Below, in pieces: positions 17,543 to 27,057 of a DNA stretch of 64,000 bases. A program made the translations under genes and the position numbers. The notes beneath the pieces were generated by a model. It searched no databases and was not told the DNA's origin. It saw only the letters and a list, made by a program, of their open reading frames with translations. This DNA is from Thalassospira sp. MCCC 1A01148 (GTDB lineage Bacteria; Pseudomonadota; Alphaproteobacteria; Rhodospirillales; Thalassospiraceae). Location: positions 1-64,000 of the forward strand of contig NZ_LPVZ01000005.1 in assembly GCF_001613795.1 (NCBI RefSeq), in the 5' to 3' direction. The first letter of the stretch is position 1. Each line of letters begins with the position of its first letter.

Positions 17543-18331
17543 TTGCGTTTAGGAAAAAAAGAACGCCAACAACGAATTCTGCAAGAGTTACAGGTTCACC
17601 CTCATGTGAGAGTTGCCACACTGGCAGAACGATTCGACGTTGCGACCGAAACCATCCGTCGCGACCTTGATGCACTGAGCAGTGATGGCTTGATCAATCG
17701 CGAGTTTGGCGGCGCTTCGGCGCGGCCGATGGGCCATCAGCCCGATCTTGCACAACGCCAGCTATCAGCCGTCGCCGGGTTTGAGCGGATCGGCATGCTG
17801 GCGGCGGATATGGTGCGGTCCGGCGATGTTGCGATGATTGATGCCGGATCAACGGTGGCCCAGATTGCACCGTTTCTGGCAGCGCGGACAACGAAGCTGC
17901 CGCGCACATTTCTGACCAATTGCTATGCGGTGGTGCATGGCATGGCCGAGCTTGCCGACCATGAAGATGTTTTGATGTGCCCGGGGCAGTTCAATCGCCG
18001 GGAGAACGCGGTCTATGGCAATGATACCATTGAATATTTGCGTCGCTTTCATGCCAATATCGCCTTTATCGGGGCATCGGGTATTTCCCGGCAGGGCTTT
18101 AGCGATGTCAATCGCCGGGCGGTTGCCGTCAAACGCGCGATGATGGAGCGATCAGACGAAACCTGGTTGATGGTTGACCATACGAAGTTCGATCAACGCT
18201 ATCTGGAAAATGTCGCCCCGCTTGAGGAACTAACCGGCATTATCACCGACCGCCAGCCCGAACCGGAATTTGCATCACAGCTTGAACGCGCCGGCATACG
18301 ACTGTTGGCATGGCGGGAAGACACCCACTAG
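17543..18331 (+). CDS. DeoR/GlpR-family transcriptional regulator
   Basis: N-terminal DeoR helix-turn-helix (KKERQQRILQELQVHPHVRVATLAERFDVATETIRRDL) and a C-terminal sugar-phosphate sensor domain (DAGSTVAQIAPFL, FIGASGISRQGFSDVN, VDHTKFDQRYLENV). Members bind phosphorylated metabolites; GlpR binds glycerol 3-phosphate. The frame opens at 17495, but GAGGGGG at 17528-17534 is ideally spaced from TTG at 17543, which gives the usual short DeoR start; GTG 17537 is possible. It is divergent from phnDCEE-glpD and probably represses that operon. Location and glpD linkage fit a GlpR-like role. Confidence 0.88.
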   Translation: MRLGKKERQQRILQELQVHPHVRVATLAERFDVATETIRRDLDALSSDGLINREFGGASARPMGHQPDLAQRQLSAVAGFERIGMLAADMVRSGDVAMIDAGSTVAQIAPFLAARTTKLPRTFLTNCYAVVHGMAELADHEDVLMCPGQFNRRENAVYGNDTIEYLRRFHANIAFIGASGISRQGFSDVNRRAVAVKRAMMERSDETWLMVDHTKFDQRYLENVAPLEELTGIITDRQPEPEFASQLERAGIRLLAWREDTH

Positions 18332-18420
18332 GGCGCTTGCCCGGATATGGCCCCATGAAAATAAGATTTGTTCGCAATGGGATTTGCGTTCACCCTGATT
18401 TCAAACCATATTCCCGGTTG

Positions 18421-18438
18421 CTGCACATGAATGTGCAG
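18421..18438. promoter_or_regulatory. Perfect palindrome upstream of fumC
   Basis: CTGCACAT-GA-ATGTGCAG, two perfect 8-base arms 54 bases before the fumC start. The symmetry and short spacer suggest a dimeric regulator's operator; the regulator is not identified. Confidence 0.5.
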
Positions 18439-18491
18439 TACGCCGGGTTCCCGCCCCGGTCAGTTTGTTTCTGACACGGAGGATTTTGATC

Positions 18492-19883
18492 GTGACCAAT
18501 CCAGTGACCACCCGTACCGAACAGGACACCATGGGCGAAATTGATGTGCCCGCCGACCGGTATTGGGGGGCGCAAACCCAGCGATCCAGACAGAACTTCC
18601 GCATTGGCGGGGAACGGATGCCTGATGCCCTGATCAAGGCGTTCGGGGTTCAGAAACTGGCGGCGGCACGCGCCAACGCCGCGCTTGGCAATCTTGATCC
18701 GGAACTGTCCAAGGCGATTGAGGTAGCGGCATCAGAAGTGGCCGAGGGCAAGCTTCTGGATCACTTCCCGCTGGTTGTCTGGCAGACCGGATCGGGTACC
18801 CAGACCAACATGAACACCAATGAAGTGATTGCCAACCGGGCCTGCGAGATCCTTGGCAAACCGATGGGCAAGCGCGAACCGGTCCATCCCAACGATCACG
18901 TAAATCGCGGCCAGTCATCCAATGACAGCTTCCCGGCGGCGATGCATATCGCTGCTGTTGTCGAGATCGAGGAGAAGCTCAAACCCGCCCTTGGTCATCT
19001 GCGCAAGACCCTTGAAGCCAAGGTCGAGGCATTTGGTGATATCGTCAAAATTGGCCGCACACATATGCAGGATGCCGTGCCCCTGACCCTTGGGCAGGAG
19101 TTTTCCGGTTATGCTGCGCAAATTACACTTGGACTGGACCGCATCGAGGATGCCCTTAAACGTCTGAGTAAACTGGCACAGGGCGGTACGGCACTTGGCA
19201 CCGGGTTAAATGCGCCGGACGGCTTTGATGTCGAGTTTGCCAAACAGGTTTCCGCGATTACCGGGCTTGAGTTTCAAACAGCCGAAAACAAGTTCGAAGC
19301 ACTGGCGGCCCATGATGCCTGCGTTGAAATGTCGGGTGTTATGAATGTGCTGGCGACGTCCCTAATGAAGATCGGTAACGATATTCGCCTGCTTGGCTCC
19401 GGGCCGCGTTGTGGTCTGGGTGAACTTGTCCTGCCCGCCAACGAGCCGGGGTCATCGATCATGCCGGGCAAGGTCAACCCGACCCAGGCAGAGGCATTGA
19501 CCATGGTTTGCGCACAGGTGATGGGCAATCATGTTGCGGTGACGGTGGGTGGATCAAACGGGCATCTGGACCTTAATGTGTTCAAACCGGTGATCATTTA
19601 TAACCTGCTGCAATCGGTGCGCCTGATTGCCGATGCGTCAGTCAGCTTTGCCGATAACTGCATTGCCGGGCTTGAGGCCGATCAGGAAAAGATCGACCAG
19701 TATGTCGAACAAAGCCTGATGCTGGTGACGGCATTGGCACCGCATATTGGCTATGACAATGCAGCGGCCGTGGCCAAAAAGGCGCACAAGGAACGCAGCA
19801 GCCTTAAGGAAGCCTGCACGGCATTGGGGTTCCTTGATGCGGATCGTTTTGACGAACTGGTGCAGGCGCGCGATATGATCTGA
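18492..19883 (+). CDS. fumC: Class II fumarate hydratase
   Basis: Iron-independent fumarase interconverting fumarate and malate in the TCA cycle. The 463-residue protein has [46 protein letters not shown] and the family signature [11 protein letters not shown] containing the mobile catalytic loop. GGAGG at 18478-18482 precedes GTG at 18492 by nine bases, so I prefer that start over 18465. A terminator follows. Confidence 0.96.
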   Translation: MTNPVTTRTEQDTMGEIDVPADRYWGAQTQRSRQNFRIGGERMPDALIKAFGVQKLAAARANAALGNLDPELSKAIEVAASEVAEGKLLDHFPLVVWQTGSGTQTNMNTNEVIANRACEILGKPMGKREPVHPNDHVNRGQSSNDSFPAAMHIAAVVEIEEKLKPALGHLRKTLEAKVEAFGDIVKIGRTHMQDAVPLTLGQEFSGYAAQITLGLDRIEDALKRLSKLAQGGTALGTGLNAPDGFDVEFAKQVSAITGLEFQTAENKFEALAAHDACVEMSGVMNVLATSLMKIGNDIRLLGSGPRCGLGELVLPANEPGSSIMPGKVNPTQAEALTMVCAQVMGNHVAVTVGGSNGHLDLNVFKPVIIYNLLQSVRLIADASVSFADNCIAGLEADQEKIDQYVEQSLMLVTALAPHIGYDNAAAVAKKAHKERSSLKEACTALGFLDADRFDELVQARDMI

Positions 19884-19903
19884 TCGTTTGATGTTTCTTG
19901 CGC

Positions 19904-19939
19904 AAGGGGCCGGGTACGTAAAATGTATCCGGCCCTTTT
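19904..19939 (+). terminator. Rho-independent terminator after fumC
   Basis: AAGGGGCCGGGTAC pairs, with small bulges, with GTATCCGGCCCTTTT. It lies between fumC and the convergent DUF2867 gene. Confidence 0.8.
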
Positions 19940-19942
19940 GCG

Positions 19943-20425
19943 TTAGTGCCCGTAGGCCGCGTTTAGCATGGCTGGCACAATGCGGTTGTGAAACGGCATC
20001 ACAGCGGCAAGATAGGCCCGGCCCAAGGCATTATTGCGCCGAACAAGTGTGATACTGCGCACCAGCGTGCGATGGGCGTCAATTGCCTCTGTCTCAAACA
20101 CAATGCGGAAATTTAGATGGTGGTCATCAAGACCAAGTATGACCGACTGGTCGGTTTCGCTGGTGATCGGGAAGGGACCGATGGTACCAGCCCCGGTGTC
20201 GGCCAGATCAGCGTCAGTCTTAAGGCCAAAGGGCTTTACCAGAAGGTTCCGAAGCGCCAGCAGGCGATGATACCATCGGGGTGCCGAATTGATCACCTGC
20301 CGCGCGGCTTGTTTCGCCGATAAGGCGGGTTGGTCGACAGTAATGACAAATGAGTCCCCCCAATCGGCATCGGGCAGTCCCGGATGAGGTAGTTTGACAG
20401 CAGATCCGGTGGCACGCTTTGACAT
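19943..20425 (-). CDS. DUF2867 family protein
   Basis: 160 residues with the DUF2867 pattern: PDADWGDSF near the N-terminus, a W...L.ALRNLLVKPFGLK segment, ILGLDDHHLNFRIVF, and the C-terminal GRAYLAAVMPFHNRIVPAML. The domain resembles small START/polyketide-cyclase-like folds that may bind lipophilic ligands, but its function is unknown. No signal peptide. Transcribed alone, convergent with fumC. Confidence 0.8.
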   Translation of the reverse strand: MSKRATGSAVKLPHPGLPDADWGDSFVITVDQPALSAKQAARQVINSAPRWYHRLLALRNLLVKPFGLKTDADLADTGAGTIGPFPITSETDQSVILGLDDHHLNFRIVFETEAIDAHRTLVRSITLVRRNNALGRAYLAAVMPFHNRIVPAMLNAAYGH

Positions 20426-20518
20426 TCTTTTGGGTTCCGCATTGTGGAATTCACGCGGACATTAGTGCGAAATTGGTCGAATGCAATGATCAATATCATT
20501 GCGGGTGCTGTTTGAATC

Positions 20519-21007
20519 ATGCATATCCAGTCCATGTTCACGCGCAAACGCCATAATCGCCGGGTAGGCGGCCTGTCGCAGCGCCGTGTCGTTCAGACAT
20601 GGCTGATGGCGTTGGTTGTTTTGTTTGCTGGAGTGACCCAATCCGGTCTTGTCCCGGCACTCCTAAGCGGGCAGGCAAGTGGCATATCCACCGCATCGGC
20701 AACCGAAATCGCACCGGGTGGTGATTATCTTCTGATTTGTACGCCTGCGGGCATCGAACTGGTTTCGGTTGATGCGCTTGTCGGTGTTGTAACCTCCGAT
20801 GCATCCGGTCAATCCGACGAAATGCCCGCCCATGCGTTTTGCCCGCTTTGTGCAAATCATCACGGGGCAATGGCGGCCATTGAACTGCCCGATGTGGCAC
20901 CGGTTTCCGTTACCCATCATGTGAGCTACGCCGAGGCGACTGTGTTGGCTGCGGGAAACGATGTTCCGCGCATTCGGCATTCCCGGGCGCCGCCCATTTC
21001 CATCTGA
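20519..21007 (+). CDS. DUF2946-like membrane-anchored or secreted protein
   Basis: 162 residues: a basic N-terminus, a hydrophobic segment at about 27-50, a LLICTPAGIELVSVD strand and a metal-ligand-like CPLCANHHG motif near residue 111. This arrangement matches the DUF2946 group of short envelope proteins often beside copper genes. A copper chaperone gene of PCuAC type starts 75 bases downstream, suggesting a shared copper role; direct metal binding is inferred. Confidence 0.68.
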   Translation: MHIQSMFTRKRHNRRVGGLSQRRVVQTWLMALVVLFAGVTQSGLVPALLSGQASGISTASATEIAPGGDYLLICTPAGIELVSVDALVGVVTSDASGQSDEMPAHAFCPLCANHHGAMAAIELPDVAPVSVTHHVSYAEATVLAAGNDVPRIRHSRAPPISI

Positions 21008-21082
21008 TTTCAAAGACCAATCAAGACACGATTATTGAAATCGCAGACCTGCAGATGCAGGCTGCCCGAAGGATGGACTATC

Positions 21083-21580
21083 ATGAAAAAGCTTTTTGCA
21101 ATTGTTGCGACTGTTGCGTCGCTGTTTATCGTCACCAACGCCTTTGCAGCTGATATCGAAGTCAAGGACGCGTGGGCCAAGGCATCCAAGGGTATGGTGC
21201 GCAATGGCGCGGCCTTCTTTGATGTTGTGAATAGCGGTGCCGCTGATCGCCTTGTTGGTGTACGCAGTGATCTTGCCGACCGTACTGAACTTCACAGCCA
21301 CATCATGGAAAACAATGTCATGAAGATGCGCCAAGTGCAGGGTGGTGTTGAAGTGCCGATGCATGGTTCGGTGCATTTCAAACCGGGCAGCTATCACGTC
21401 ATGTTCATCGGCCTGAATGAGGCGCTTGAAGAAGGCCAGAAGGTCGACATTACACTGGAATTTGAAAAGGCTGGTGACGTGCCGGTGACCATTGATGTGC
21501 TTAATACCATGTCCATGGGGCCGAAAGGCAAGGCTGGCACGGGGCATGGCCATGGCAGCATGAAAATGAACAGCAACTAA
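21083..21580 (+). CDS. PCu(A)C family periplasmic copper chaperone
   Basis: A signal peptide (MKKLFAIVATVASLFIVTNAFA) precedes a cupredoxin-like domain. Copper ligands follow the H(M)X10MX21HXM pattern: ELHSHIMENNVMKMRQV, then VHFKPGSYHVMF. The family delivers Cu(I) to the CuA site of cytochrome oxidase. The C-terminal tail GHGHGSMKMNSN is an additional His/Met-rich metal-binding stretch. The start at 21083 gives a proper signal peptide; the frame upstream to 21035 does not. A terminator follows. Confidence 0.9.
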   Translation: MKKLFAIVATVASLFIVTNAFAADIEVKDAWAKASKGMVRNGAAFFDVVNSGAADRLVGVRSDLADRTELHSHIMENNVMKMRQVQGGVEVPMHGSVHFKPGSYHVMFIGLNEALEEGQKVDITLEFEKAGDVPVTIDVLNTMSMGPKGKAGTGHGHGSMKMNSN

Positions 21581-21602
21581 GACTTGCTGTTTTGGGATAT
21601 CC

Positions 21603-21635
21603 AAAGGGGGATGGTTTGCGCCGTCCCCCTTTTTT
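21603..21635 (+). terminator. Rho-independent terminator after the copper chaperone gene
   Basis: AAAGGGGGATGG pairs with CCGTCCCCCTTT with one mismatch, then a T-run. Confidence 0.85.
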
Positions 21636-21680
21636 CGTCATGATGGGTAAAACAATCCGGTCGGTTACAGGGAGCCCATC

Positions 21681-22184
21681 ATGTCAGACGACATCACCAT
21701 CGACGATTTGATCGCCAAGCTTGACCTGCAACCACACCCGGAGGGGGGCTATTATGCGGAAACATTTCGCGCGTTTGAAACCTGTAACCCCGGCAACCGG
21801 TATCTTGGCGTGCGCAGCACGGGGACCGCGATCTATTATCTTCTGACCCCTGATACCTTTTCGGGGATGCATATCCTGACCAGTGACGAGATTTTCCATC
21901 ACTATATCGGCGATGCGGTCGAACAGCTCCAACTGTTCGAAGACGGCACCCACAAGCATGTCGAGATCGGCAAGGATCTGATGGCCGGGCAAAAACCGCA
22001 AATGGTGGTGGCGAAAAATGTCTGGCAGGGCGCGCGCCTCAAACCTGGTGGCAAGTTTGCGCTTCTGGGCTGTACCGTTGCGCCGGGCTTTGATTTTGCC
22101 GATTTCTCCATGGGTAAACGTGCGGCATTGACGGCAAAGTGGCCGGCAGCATCCGAGATGATTACGGCATTGACGCGTGATTGA
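21681..22184 (+). CDS. Cupin-fold protein, DUF985
   Basis: The 167-residue protein starts with the family hallmark LQPHPEGGYYAETFR and continues with IYYLLTPDTFSGMHILTSDEIFHHY and a final APGFDFADFSMG stretch. These identify the DUF985 cupin group, whose biochemical role is unsettled. His residues in a beta-barrel suggest metal or sugar binding. Start 21681 has GGGAG at 21671-21675. Confidence 0.9.
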   Translation: MSDDITIDDLIAKLDLQPHPEGGYYAETFRAFETCNPGNRYLGVRSTGTAIYYLLTPDTFSGMHILTSDEIFHHYIGDAVEQLQLFEDGTHKHVEIGKDLMAGQKPQMVVAKNVWQGARLKPGGKFALLGCTVAPGFDFADFSMGKRAALTAKWPAASEMITALTRD

Positions 22185-22266
22185 TTTTCGGGCGATATCG
22201 TTGTGACACCAACCGAGAGTTGGCATTGCCAATTCTTGTGCCACCACGAAATACAGGATTAGCCCC

Positions 22267-22914
22267 ATGCAGTTCGATACCTGGCTTCTGTTTGCCGGGG
22301 CGGCAATCGCATTGGCGATGGCGCCCGGCCCCAATAACCTTCTCGCGATCTTTAATGGTGCGCGTTATGGCGTGTCGTCTGCGGCAGTGGGCGGTATTGG
22401 CCGTATCGTGGCGTTTATCCTGATGATTTCAGTCACGGCTGCCGGGCTTGGTGTTGTCCTCGCCGCCAGCGAAACGGCCTTTTTCGTGATCAAATGGGGC
22501 GGGGCGGTGTATCTGGTCTGGCTTGGCATCAAAAGCTGGTTTGCCAAAGTCAATGAGGATGGGGATAGCACCGGTCAGATGGCCCTTATGGAAAATCCGG
22601 GCCCATTCAAGCTTGCCAAGACCGAATTCCTGACCGCGATTGGCAATCCCAAGGCGATCCTGATCTTTACAGCCTTCTTCCCGCAATTCCTTGATCCGGC
22701 GGTGGCATATGGGCCGCAATTCACCGTCATGGGCGTGACATTCATTGCCATGGAAACTAGCGTTTTGCTGGCCTATGGATTGTTGGGCGGGCAGGTCAAG
22801 GGACTTATCAAGTCAGCCCGCCATATGCGTGTGCTTAACCGTGTTTCGGGCACGCTTCTGGTCGGGGCAGGTGTTTTGCTTGCACTCACCGACCGGTCAC
22901 GTACGACGGCCTAA
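22267..22914 (+). CDS. LysE/RhtB family amino-acid exporter
   Basis: A 215-residue inner-membrane protein with about six hydrophobic helices. It has the family start LAMAPGPNNLLAIFNGARYG and the GNPKAILIFTAFFPQFLDP motif. It probably exports an amino acid or derivative; the substrate is not predictable. Monocistronic. A hairpin with T-rich tail lies about 100 bases downstream at 23017-23040. Confidence 0.88.
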   Translation: MQFDTWLLFAGAAIALAMAPGPNNLLAIFNGARYGVSSAAVGGIGRIVAFILMISVTAAGLGVVLAASETAFFVIKWGGAVYLVWLGIKSWFAKVNEDGDSTGQMALMENPGPFKLAKTEFLTAIGNPKAILIFTAFFPQFLDPAVAYGPQFTVMGVTFIAMETSVLLAYGLLGGQVKGLIKSARHMRVLNRVSGTLLVGAGVLLALTDRSRTTA

Positions 22915-23016
22915 TTCAGGCAAGATATCCTCAGAAATGCGCAGGGGCGCAGCTTTGTTAAAAGCGCGCCCCCTTGCTCCCTTGTCTACCTGGATAGCTG
23001 TTAGGCTTTCCGGGCG

Positions 23017-23040
23017 ATCGCCTGTTGTCAGGCGATTTCT
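23017..23040 (+). terminator. Possible terminator of lysE overlapping the end of dppF
   Basis: ATCGCCTG and CAGGCGAT form an 8-bp stem around TTGT followed by TTCTTC on the plus strand. The hairpin spans the dppF stop codon on the other strand. Confidence 0.4.
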
Positions 23041-24023
23041 TCGACCCGATGGCACGCCACTTCGCGGCCCTCGAAATTGCGCAGTTCCGGGCGAACTTTC
23101 GCGCATTCCTCGGTCGCGAACGGGCAGCGTTTATGGAACGCACAGCCCGATGGCGGGTTGATCGGTGATGGCAGCTCGCCGGTCAGCGGTTCTGTCTTCA
23201 CACGTTGTGTCGGATCGATCTTTGGTGCCGACGCCAGAAGCGCCCGTGTATAGGGGTGCAGCGGCTTGGCGAAGATCTCTTCGGTTGGTCCTTTTTCAGC
23301 GACGCGACCGAGATACATCACCATGACGTCATCTGCAATATGTCTGACGACAGAAAGATCATGCGAGATGAAAACATAAGCAACATTCATCTCTTCTTGC
23401 AGGTCCATCATCAGGTTCAGAACCTGTGCCTGCACCGACACATCAAGGGCTGAAACCGGCTCGTCCGCGACGATGACTTTCGGTTCAAGGATCAGGGCCC
23501 GGGCAATCGCGATACGCTGACGCTGACCACCGGAAAACATATGCGGATAACGCTGATAGAATTCCGGACGCAGGCCAACCTTTGCCATGGTGGCGCGCAC
23601 GCGTTCTTCACGCTCCTTGCGGCCAAGACTATCCATGTTCAAAAGAACCGGCTCTGCCAGGATCTGCCCGACCTTCTTGCGCGGGTTCAGTGACCCATAA
23701 GGGTTCTGGAAGATCATCTGAACCGTGCGGCGGAACTGCTTTGCTTCCTTGTCGGTCAGATCGCCAACTTCGGTGCCATTGAGTTTAAGCGCGCCCGAGG
23801 TCGGCTTTTCAATCAGGGTCAGCTGACGGCCAAGGGTCGATTTACCACAACCTGACTCGCCAACAACCGCAAGGGTCTTTTGCGTTTCAAGCGCAAAGGA
23901 AACGCCATCAAGCGCCTTGACGGTCGCACCGGGTTTGCCAATGCCACGGTTAACATCGTAGTGACGGACAAGATCATCGGATTCCAGAAGCGGAACACCG
24001 GGTTTGGCATCCAGAAAACTCAT
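23028..24023 (-). CDS. dppF: Dipeptide ABC transporter ATP-binding protein DppF
   Basis: ATPase of 331 residues with Walker A GESGCGKST, signature SGGQRQRIAIARAL, Walker B KVIVADEPVSALDVSVQ, and the Opp/Dpp-type C-terminal extension with Cys residues (CAFHKRCPFATEEC) that in this subfamily holds an iron-sulphur cluster. It starts one base into the dppD stop (TAATG), so the two are coupled. Last gene of dppABCDF. Confidence 0.93.
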   Translation of the reverse strand: MSFLDAKPGVPLLESDDLVRHYDVNRGIGKPGATVKALDGVSFALETQKTLAVVGESGCGKSTLGRQLTLIEKPTSGALKLNGTEVGDLTDKEAKQFRRTVQMIFQNPYGSLNPRKKVGQILAEPVLLNMDSLGRKEREERVRATMAKVGLRPEFYQRYPHMFSGGQRQRIAIARALILEPKVIVADEPVSALDVSVQAQVLNLMMDLQEEMNVAYVFISHDLSVVRHIADDVMVMYLGRVAEKGPTEEIFAKPLHPYTRALLASAPKIDPTQRVKTEPLTGELPSPINPPSGCAFHKRCPFATEECAKVRPELRNFEGREVACHRVEEIA

Positions 24024-25024
24024 TACACAGTCTCCCCGGTGGCCATGCCGGTTGGCTGGCCCTGATCATTAAGCGGATAGAAGCAGCGCACATCACGGCC
24101 GTTGAAGTCGGAAACTTCCGGGCGCGCTTTCACGCAGTTTTCATTGGCATAACGGCAACGCGGTGCCAGCAGGCAGCCTGCCGGGCGGTCATACTGACCG
24201 GGAACCACGCCGGGGATGGTCCGAAGACGGTCATGGCCTTCGGAACGTTCCGGCAGTGCTTCGAGCAATGCCTGCGTGTAAGGATGGCGAGGTGCGGCAA
24301 AGATGCTGTCGGCCGGGCCACTTTCAAACAGCTGACCGGCATACATGACCTGAATGCGATTGGCTGCCTCGGACACCAGTGCCAGATCATGGGTGATCAG
24401 CAAAAGACCCATGTCGCTGTCTTCCTGCAATTTCAAAAGCAGGTCGATGATCTGGGCCTGAATGGTCACATCAAGGGCCGTGGTCGGTTCATCGGCAATC
24501 AGAAGGCGCGGGTTGCACGCAATCGCCATGGCAATGACGATACGCTGGCTCATGCCACCAGAAAGCTGGTGCGGATAGGCGGTCATGCGAGACTTTGGAT
24601 CGGGAATGCCCACCTGATTAAGTAGATCAAGCGTGCGTTCGCGGCGCTGCTTTTTGTTGCCGCCCTCATGGACCTTAAGGGCCTCCATGATCTGGGCTTC
24701 GACGGTGAAGCACGGATTGAGGGCCGACATCGGATCCTGAAAGATCATGGCAATGTCTTTGCCGGTGATCTGACGGCGACGTTTTGCGGGCATGGTCAGA
24801 AGATCCTGACCATCAAAGGTCAGGGCATCTGCGGTCACGCGACCGGGAAAATCGATCAGGCCCATGACGGCAAGTGATGAGACCGACTTGCCTGAGCCTG
24901 ATTCACCGACGATGCCAAGGACTTCGCCGCGATCAACGGAATAGCTTACGGAATCAACAGCACGAAACGGCTTGTCTTCGGAGCCGAACTCGACTGTCAG
25001 GTTTTTTACTTCGAGAAGAGCCAT
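24023..25024 (-). CDS. dppD: Dipeptide ABC transporter ATP-binding protein DppD
   Basis: ATPase partner of DppF, 333 residues. Walker [10 protein letters not shown], signature [15 protein letters not shown], Walker [17 protein letters not shown], and the C-terminal cysteine cluster [14 protein letters not shown] are present. It lies three bases after dppC and overlaps dppF by one base. Confidence 0.93.
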   Translation of the reverse strand: MALLEVKNLTVEFGSEDKPFRAVDSVSYSVDRGEVLGIVGESGSGKSVSSLAVMGLIDFPGRVTADALTFDGQDLLTMPAKRRRQITGKDIAMIFQDPMSALNPCFTVEAQIMEALKVHEGGNKKQRRERTLDLLNQVGIPDPKSRMTAYPHQLSGGMSQRIVIAMAIACNPRLLIADEPTTALDVTIQAQIIDLLLKLQEDSDMGLLLITHDLALVSEAANRIQVMYAGQLFESGPADSIFAAPRHPYTQALLEALPERSEGHDRLRTIPGVVPGQYDRPAGCLLAPRCRYANENCVKARPEVSDFNGRDVRCFYPLNDQGQPTGMATGETV

Positions 25025-25027
25025 GAC

Positions 25028-25963
25028 TTACCGTTTCATCTTGGGATCAAGGGCATCGCGCAGGCCGTCACCCATCAGGTTGAAGGCAAGCACGGTGACA
25101 AGGATGCAAAGGCCGGGGAAGGTGATTACCCACCAAGCGGAGCCCACAAATTCACGGGCTTCGGACAGCATGGTGCCCCATTCCGGCAGCGGCGGCTGCG
25201 CACCAAGACCAAGGAAGCCAAGGGCGGCAGCATCAAGGATCGCACTTGAAATACCAAGCGTGCCCTGAACGATCAGCGGTGCCATGCAGTTCGGCAGGAT
25301 ATTGACGAACATCTGGCGGACATGACCGGCACCGGCAATCTGCGATGCGATGACATATTCCTTGTTGAGCTCGGATACGACAGACGCACGGGTCAGGCGC
25401 ACATAATGCGGCAACTGCACGATCGCGATGGCCAGCATGGCGTTCTCAAGGCCCGGGCCGAGAATGGCAACAATCGCCAGTGCCATGATCAGGCTGGGCA
25501 GCGACAGCATGATATCCATCAGACGCATGACTGCGACTTCGATCCAGCCGCGGAAGTAACCCGCAACCATTCCAAGCACGATGCCGGCAATCATCGACAG
25601 GATGACAACTGCCACACCAATCGAAACCGACAACTGCGCGCCATGGATCAGGCGCGACAGGATGTCACGTCCAACCGCATCGGTGCCAAGGATGTAACGC
25701 GGATCAGCACCTTCCATCCAGATCGGCGGTTTGAGGAACGCGGTACGGTCTTGGGCGATTGGGTCGAATGGCGCGATCCAGTGTGCCGTCAAAGCAAGGA
25801 ACAGAATGAAGCCAATAACGATCAGGCCCGTGAAAGCACCACGGTTGGTTTTAAAATATGCCCAGGTCTCACGCAGCGGGCTTGGCGGTGCGCCAACGGG
25901 TTCAACAACTTCTTGGGCAACGTTAGATGCCGGGGCTGCGGACGGGGTTGTGTTCTCGGTCAT
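25028..25963 (-). CDS. dppC: Dipeptide ABC transporter permease DppC
   Basis: Inner-membrane permease, 311 residues. A cytosolic N-terminal stretch precedes the first helix (GLIVIGFILFLALTAHWI); then GTDAVGRDILSRLIHGAQLS and the binding-protein-dependent transport motif. The order and similarity to DppC of enterobacteria are clear. It is 15 bases downstream of dppB. Confidence 0.93.
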   Translation of the reverse strand: MTENTTPSAAPASNVAQEVVEPVGAPPSPLRETWAYFKTNRGAFTGLIVIGFILFLALTAHWIAPFDPIAQDRTAFLKPPIWMEGADPRYILGTDAVGRDILSRLIHGAQLSVSIGVAVVILSMIAGIVLGMVAGYFRGWIEVAVMRLMDIMLSLPSLIMALAIVAILGPGLENAMLAIAIVQLPHYVRLTRASVVSELNKEYVIASQIAGAGHVRQMFVNILPNCMAPLIVQGTLGISSAILDAAALGFLGLGAQPPLPEWGTMLSEAREFVGSAWWVITFPGLCILVTVLAFNLMGDGLRDALDPKMKR

Positions 25964-25978
25964 GTTTCGCAGCTCCCG

Positions 25979-26989
25979 TTAACGCTTGTGCCGGATACGG
26001 GGATTAACAACCCCGTAAAGAAGATCAACGATCAGGTTCATTGTCATCACAACGAAGGCAATCATCAGAATTCCACCCTGAATGGTTGGGTAGTCTCGAC
26101 GGTTCATTGCCTCGATGATCCATTTGCCAATACCCGGCCAGGAGAAAATCGTTTCGGTCAGGATCGCGCCGCCCAAAAGAACACCGACCTGAAGGCCAAT
26201 GACCGTAATCACAGGGATCAGCGCATTGCGCAAGGCGTGAACCATGATGACGCGGAAAGGTGCCAAACCCTTGGCCCGGGCAACACGGATATATTCCTCG
26301 CCCAGGACTTCAAGCATGGAGGAACGCGTCATACGTGCGATCACCGCCATCGGGATTGTGCCCAAGGCAATGGTCGGCAGTATCAGGTGACTGACTGCGC
26401 TGGAAAAAGCGCCTTTCTCGCCGCTCAGAAGGCTGTCGATCAGCATGAAACCGGTGACCGGTTCAAAGAAGTACATGACTGACAGGCGCCCGGAAACCGG
26501 CGTCCAGCCCAAGGTGGTCGAAAAGAACATGATCAAAAGCAGGGCCCACCAGAAAATCGGCATCGAATAGCCCGTAAGGGAAATCGACATCGTCAGGTGG
26601 TCAATCCATTTGCCACGGTTGATCGCGGCAAGGACGCCGAGCGGCACACCAATGAACACCGCAAACAGGATGCCCATCAGGGCCAGTTCGACTGTTGCGG
26701 GGAACAGGGTCAGGAATTCGTCGATAACAGGCTTTTTGGTGACAAAGGACTTGCCAAGATCGCCCTGGAATACGCCCACCAAATAATCGAAATACTGGAC
26801 AATAATCGGCTGGTCAAAGCCGTATTGTGCCTGAAGTTCTGCGTATCGTTCCGCATCAACGCCACGTTCACCGGCCAACATCAAAATTGGATCGCCGGGA
26901 ATAAGGCGGATCAGGAAAAATACCAGAAGGGTGACACCGAAGAAGGTCGGGATGATGTCCCCCAAACGGCGAAACAGGAATCCTAGCAT
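25979..26989 (-). CDS. dppB: Dipeptide ABC transporter permease DppB
   Basis: Inner-membrane permease, 336 residues, about six helices. MLGFLFRRLGDIIPTFFGVTLLVFFLIRLIPGDP is the standard DppB N-terminus, and YIRVARAKGLAPFRVIMVHALRNALIPV is the EAA-like loop. A hairpin separates it from dppA. Confidence 0.93.
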   Translation of the reverse strand: MLGFLFRRLGDIIPTFFGVTLLVFFLIRLIPGDPILMLAGERGVDAERYAELQAQYGFDQPIIVQYFDYLVGVFQGDLGKSFVTKKPVIDEFLTLFPATVELALMGILFAVFIGVPLGVLAAINRGKWIDHLTMSISLTGYSMPIFWWALLLIMFFSTTLGWTPVSGRLSVMYFFEPVTGFMLIDSLLSGEKGAFSSAVSHLILPTIALGTIPMAVIARMTRSSMLEVLGEEYIRVARAKGLAPFRVIMVHALRNALIPVITVIGLQVGVLLGGAILTETIFSWPGIGKWIIEAMNRRDYPTIQGGILMIAFVVMTMNLIVDLLYGVVNPRIRHKR

Positions 26990-27057
26990 GCCATCGGGCC
27001 TTTTTATCTCCGGGCGGTTTGTCCGTCCGGATGTCTCTCTCTTTTACGAAATTGCAA

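Noticed and set aside
25322..26482. 386-codon open frame antisense to dppC/dppB
   Set aside because: Shadow of two well-supported permeases; rich in His/Asn/Gln and without domains.
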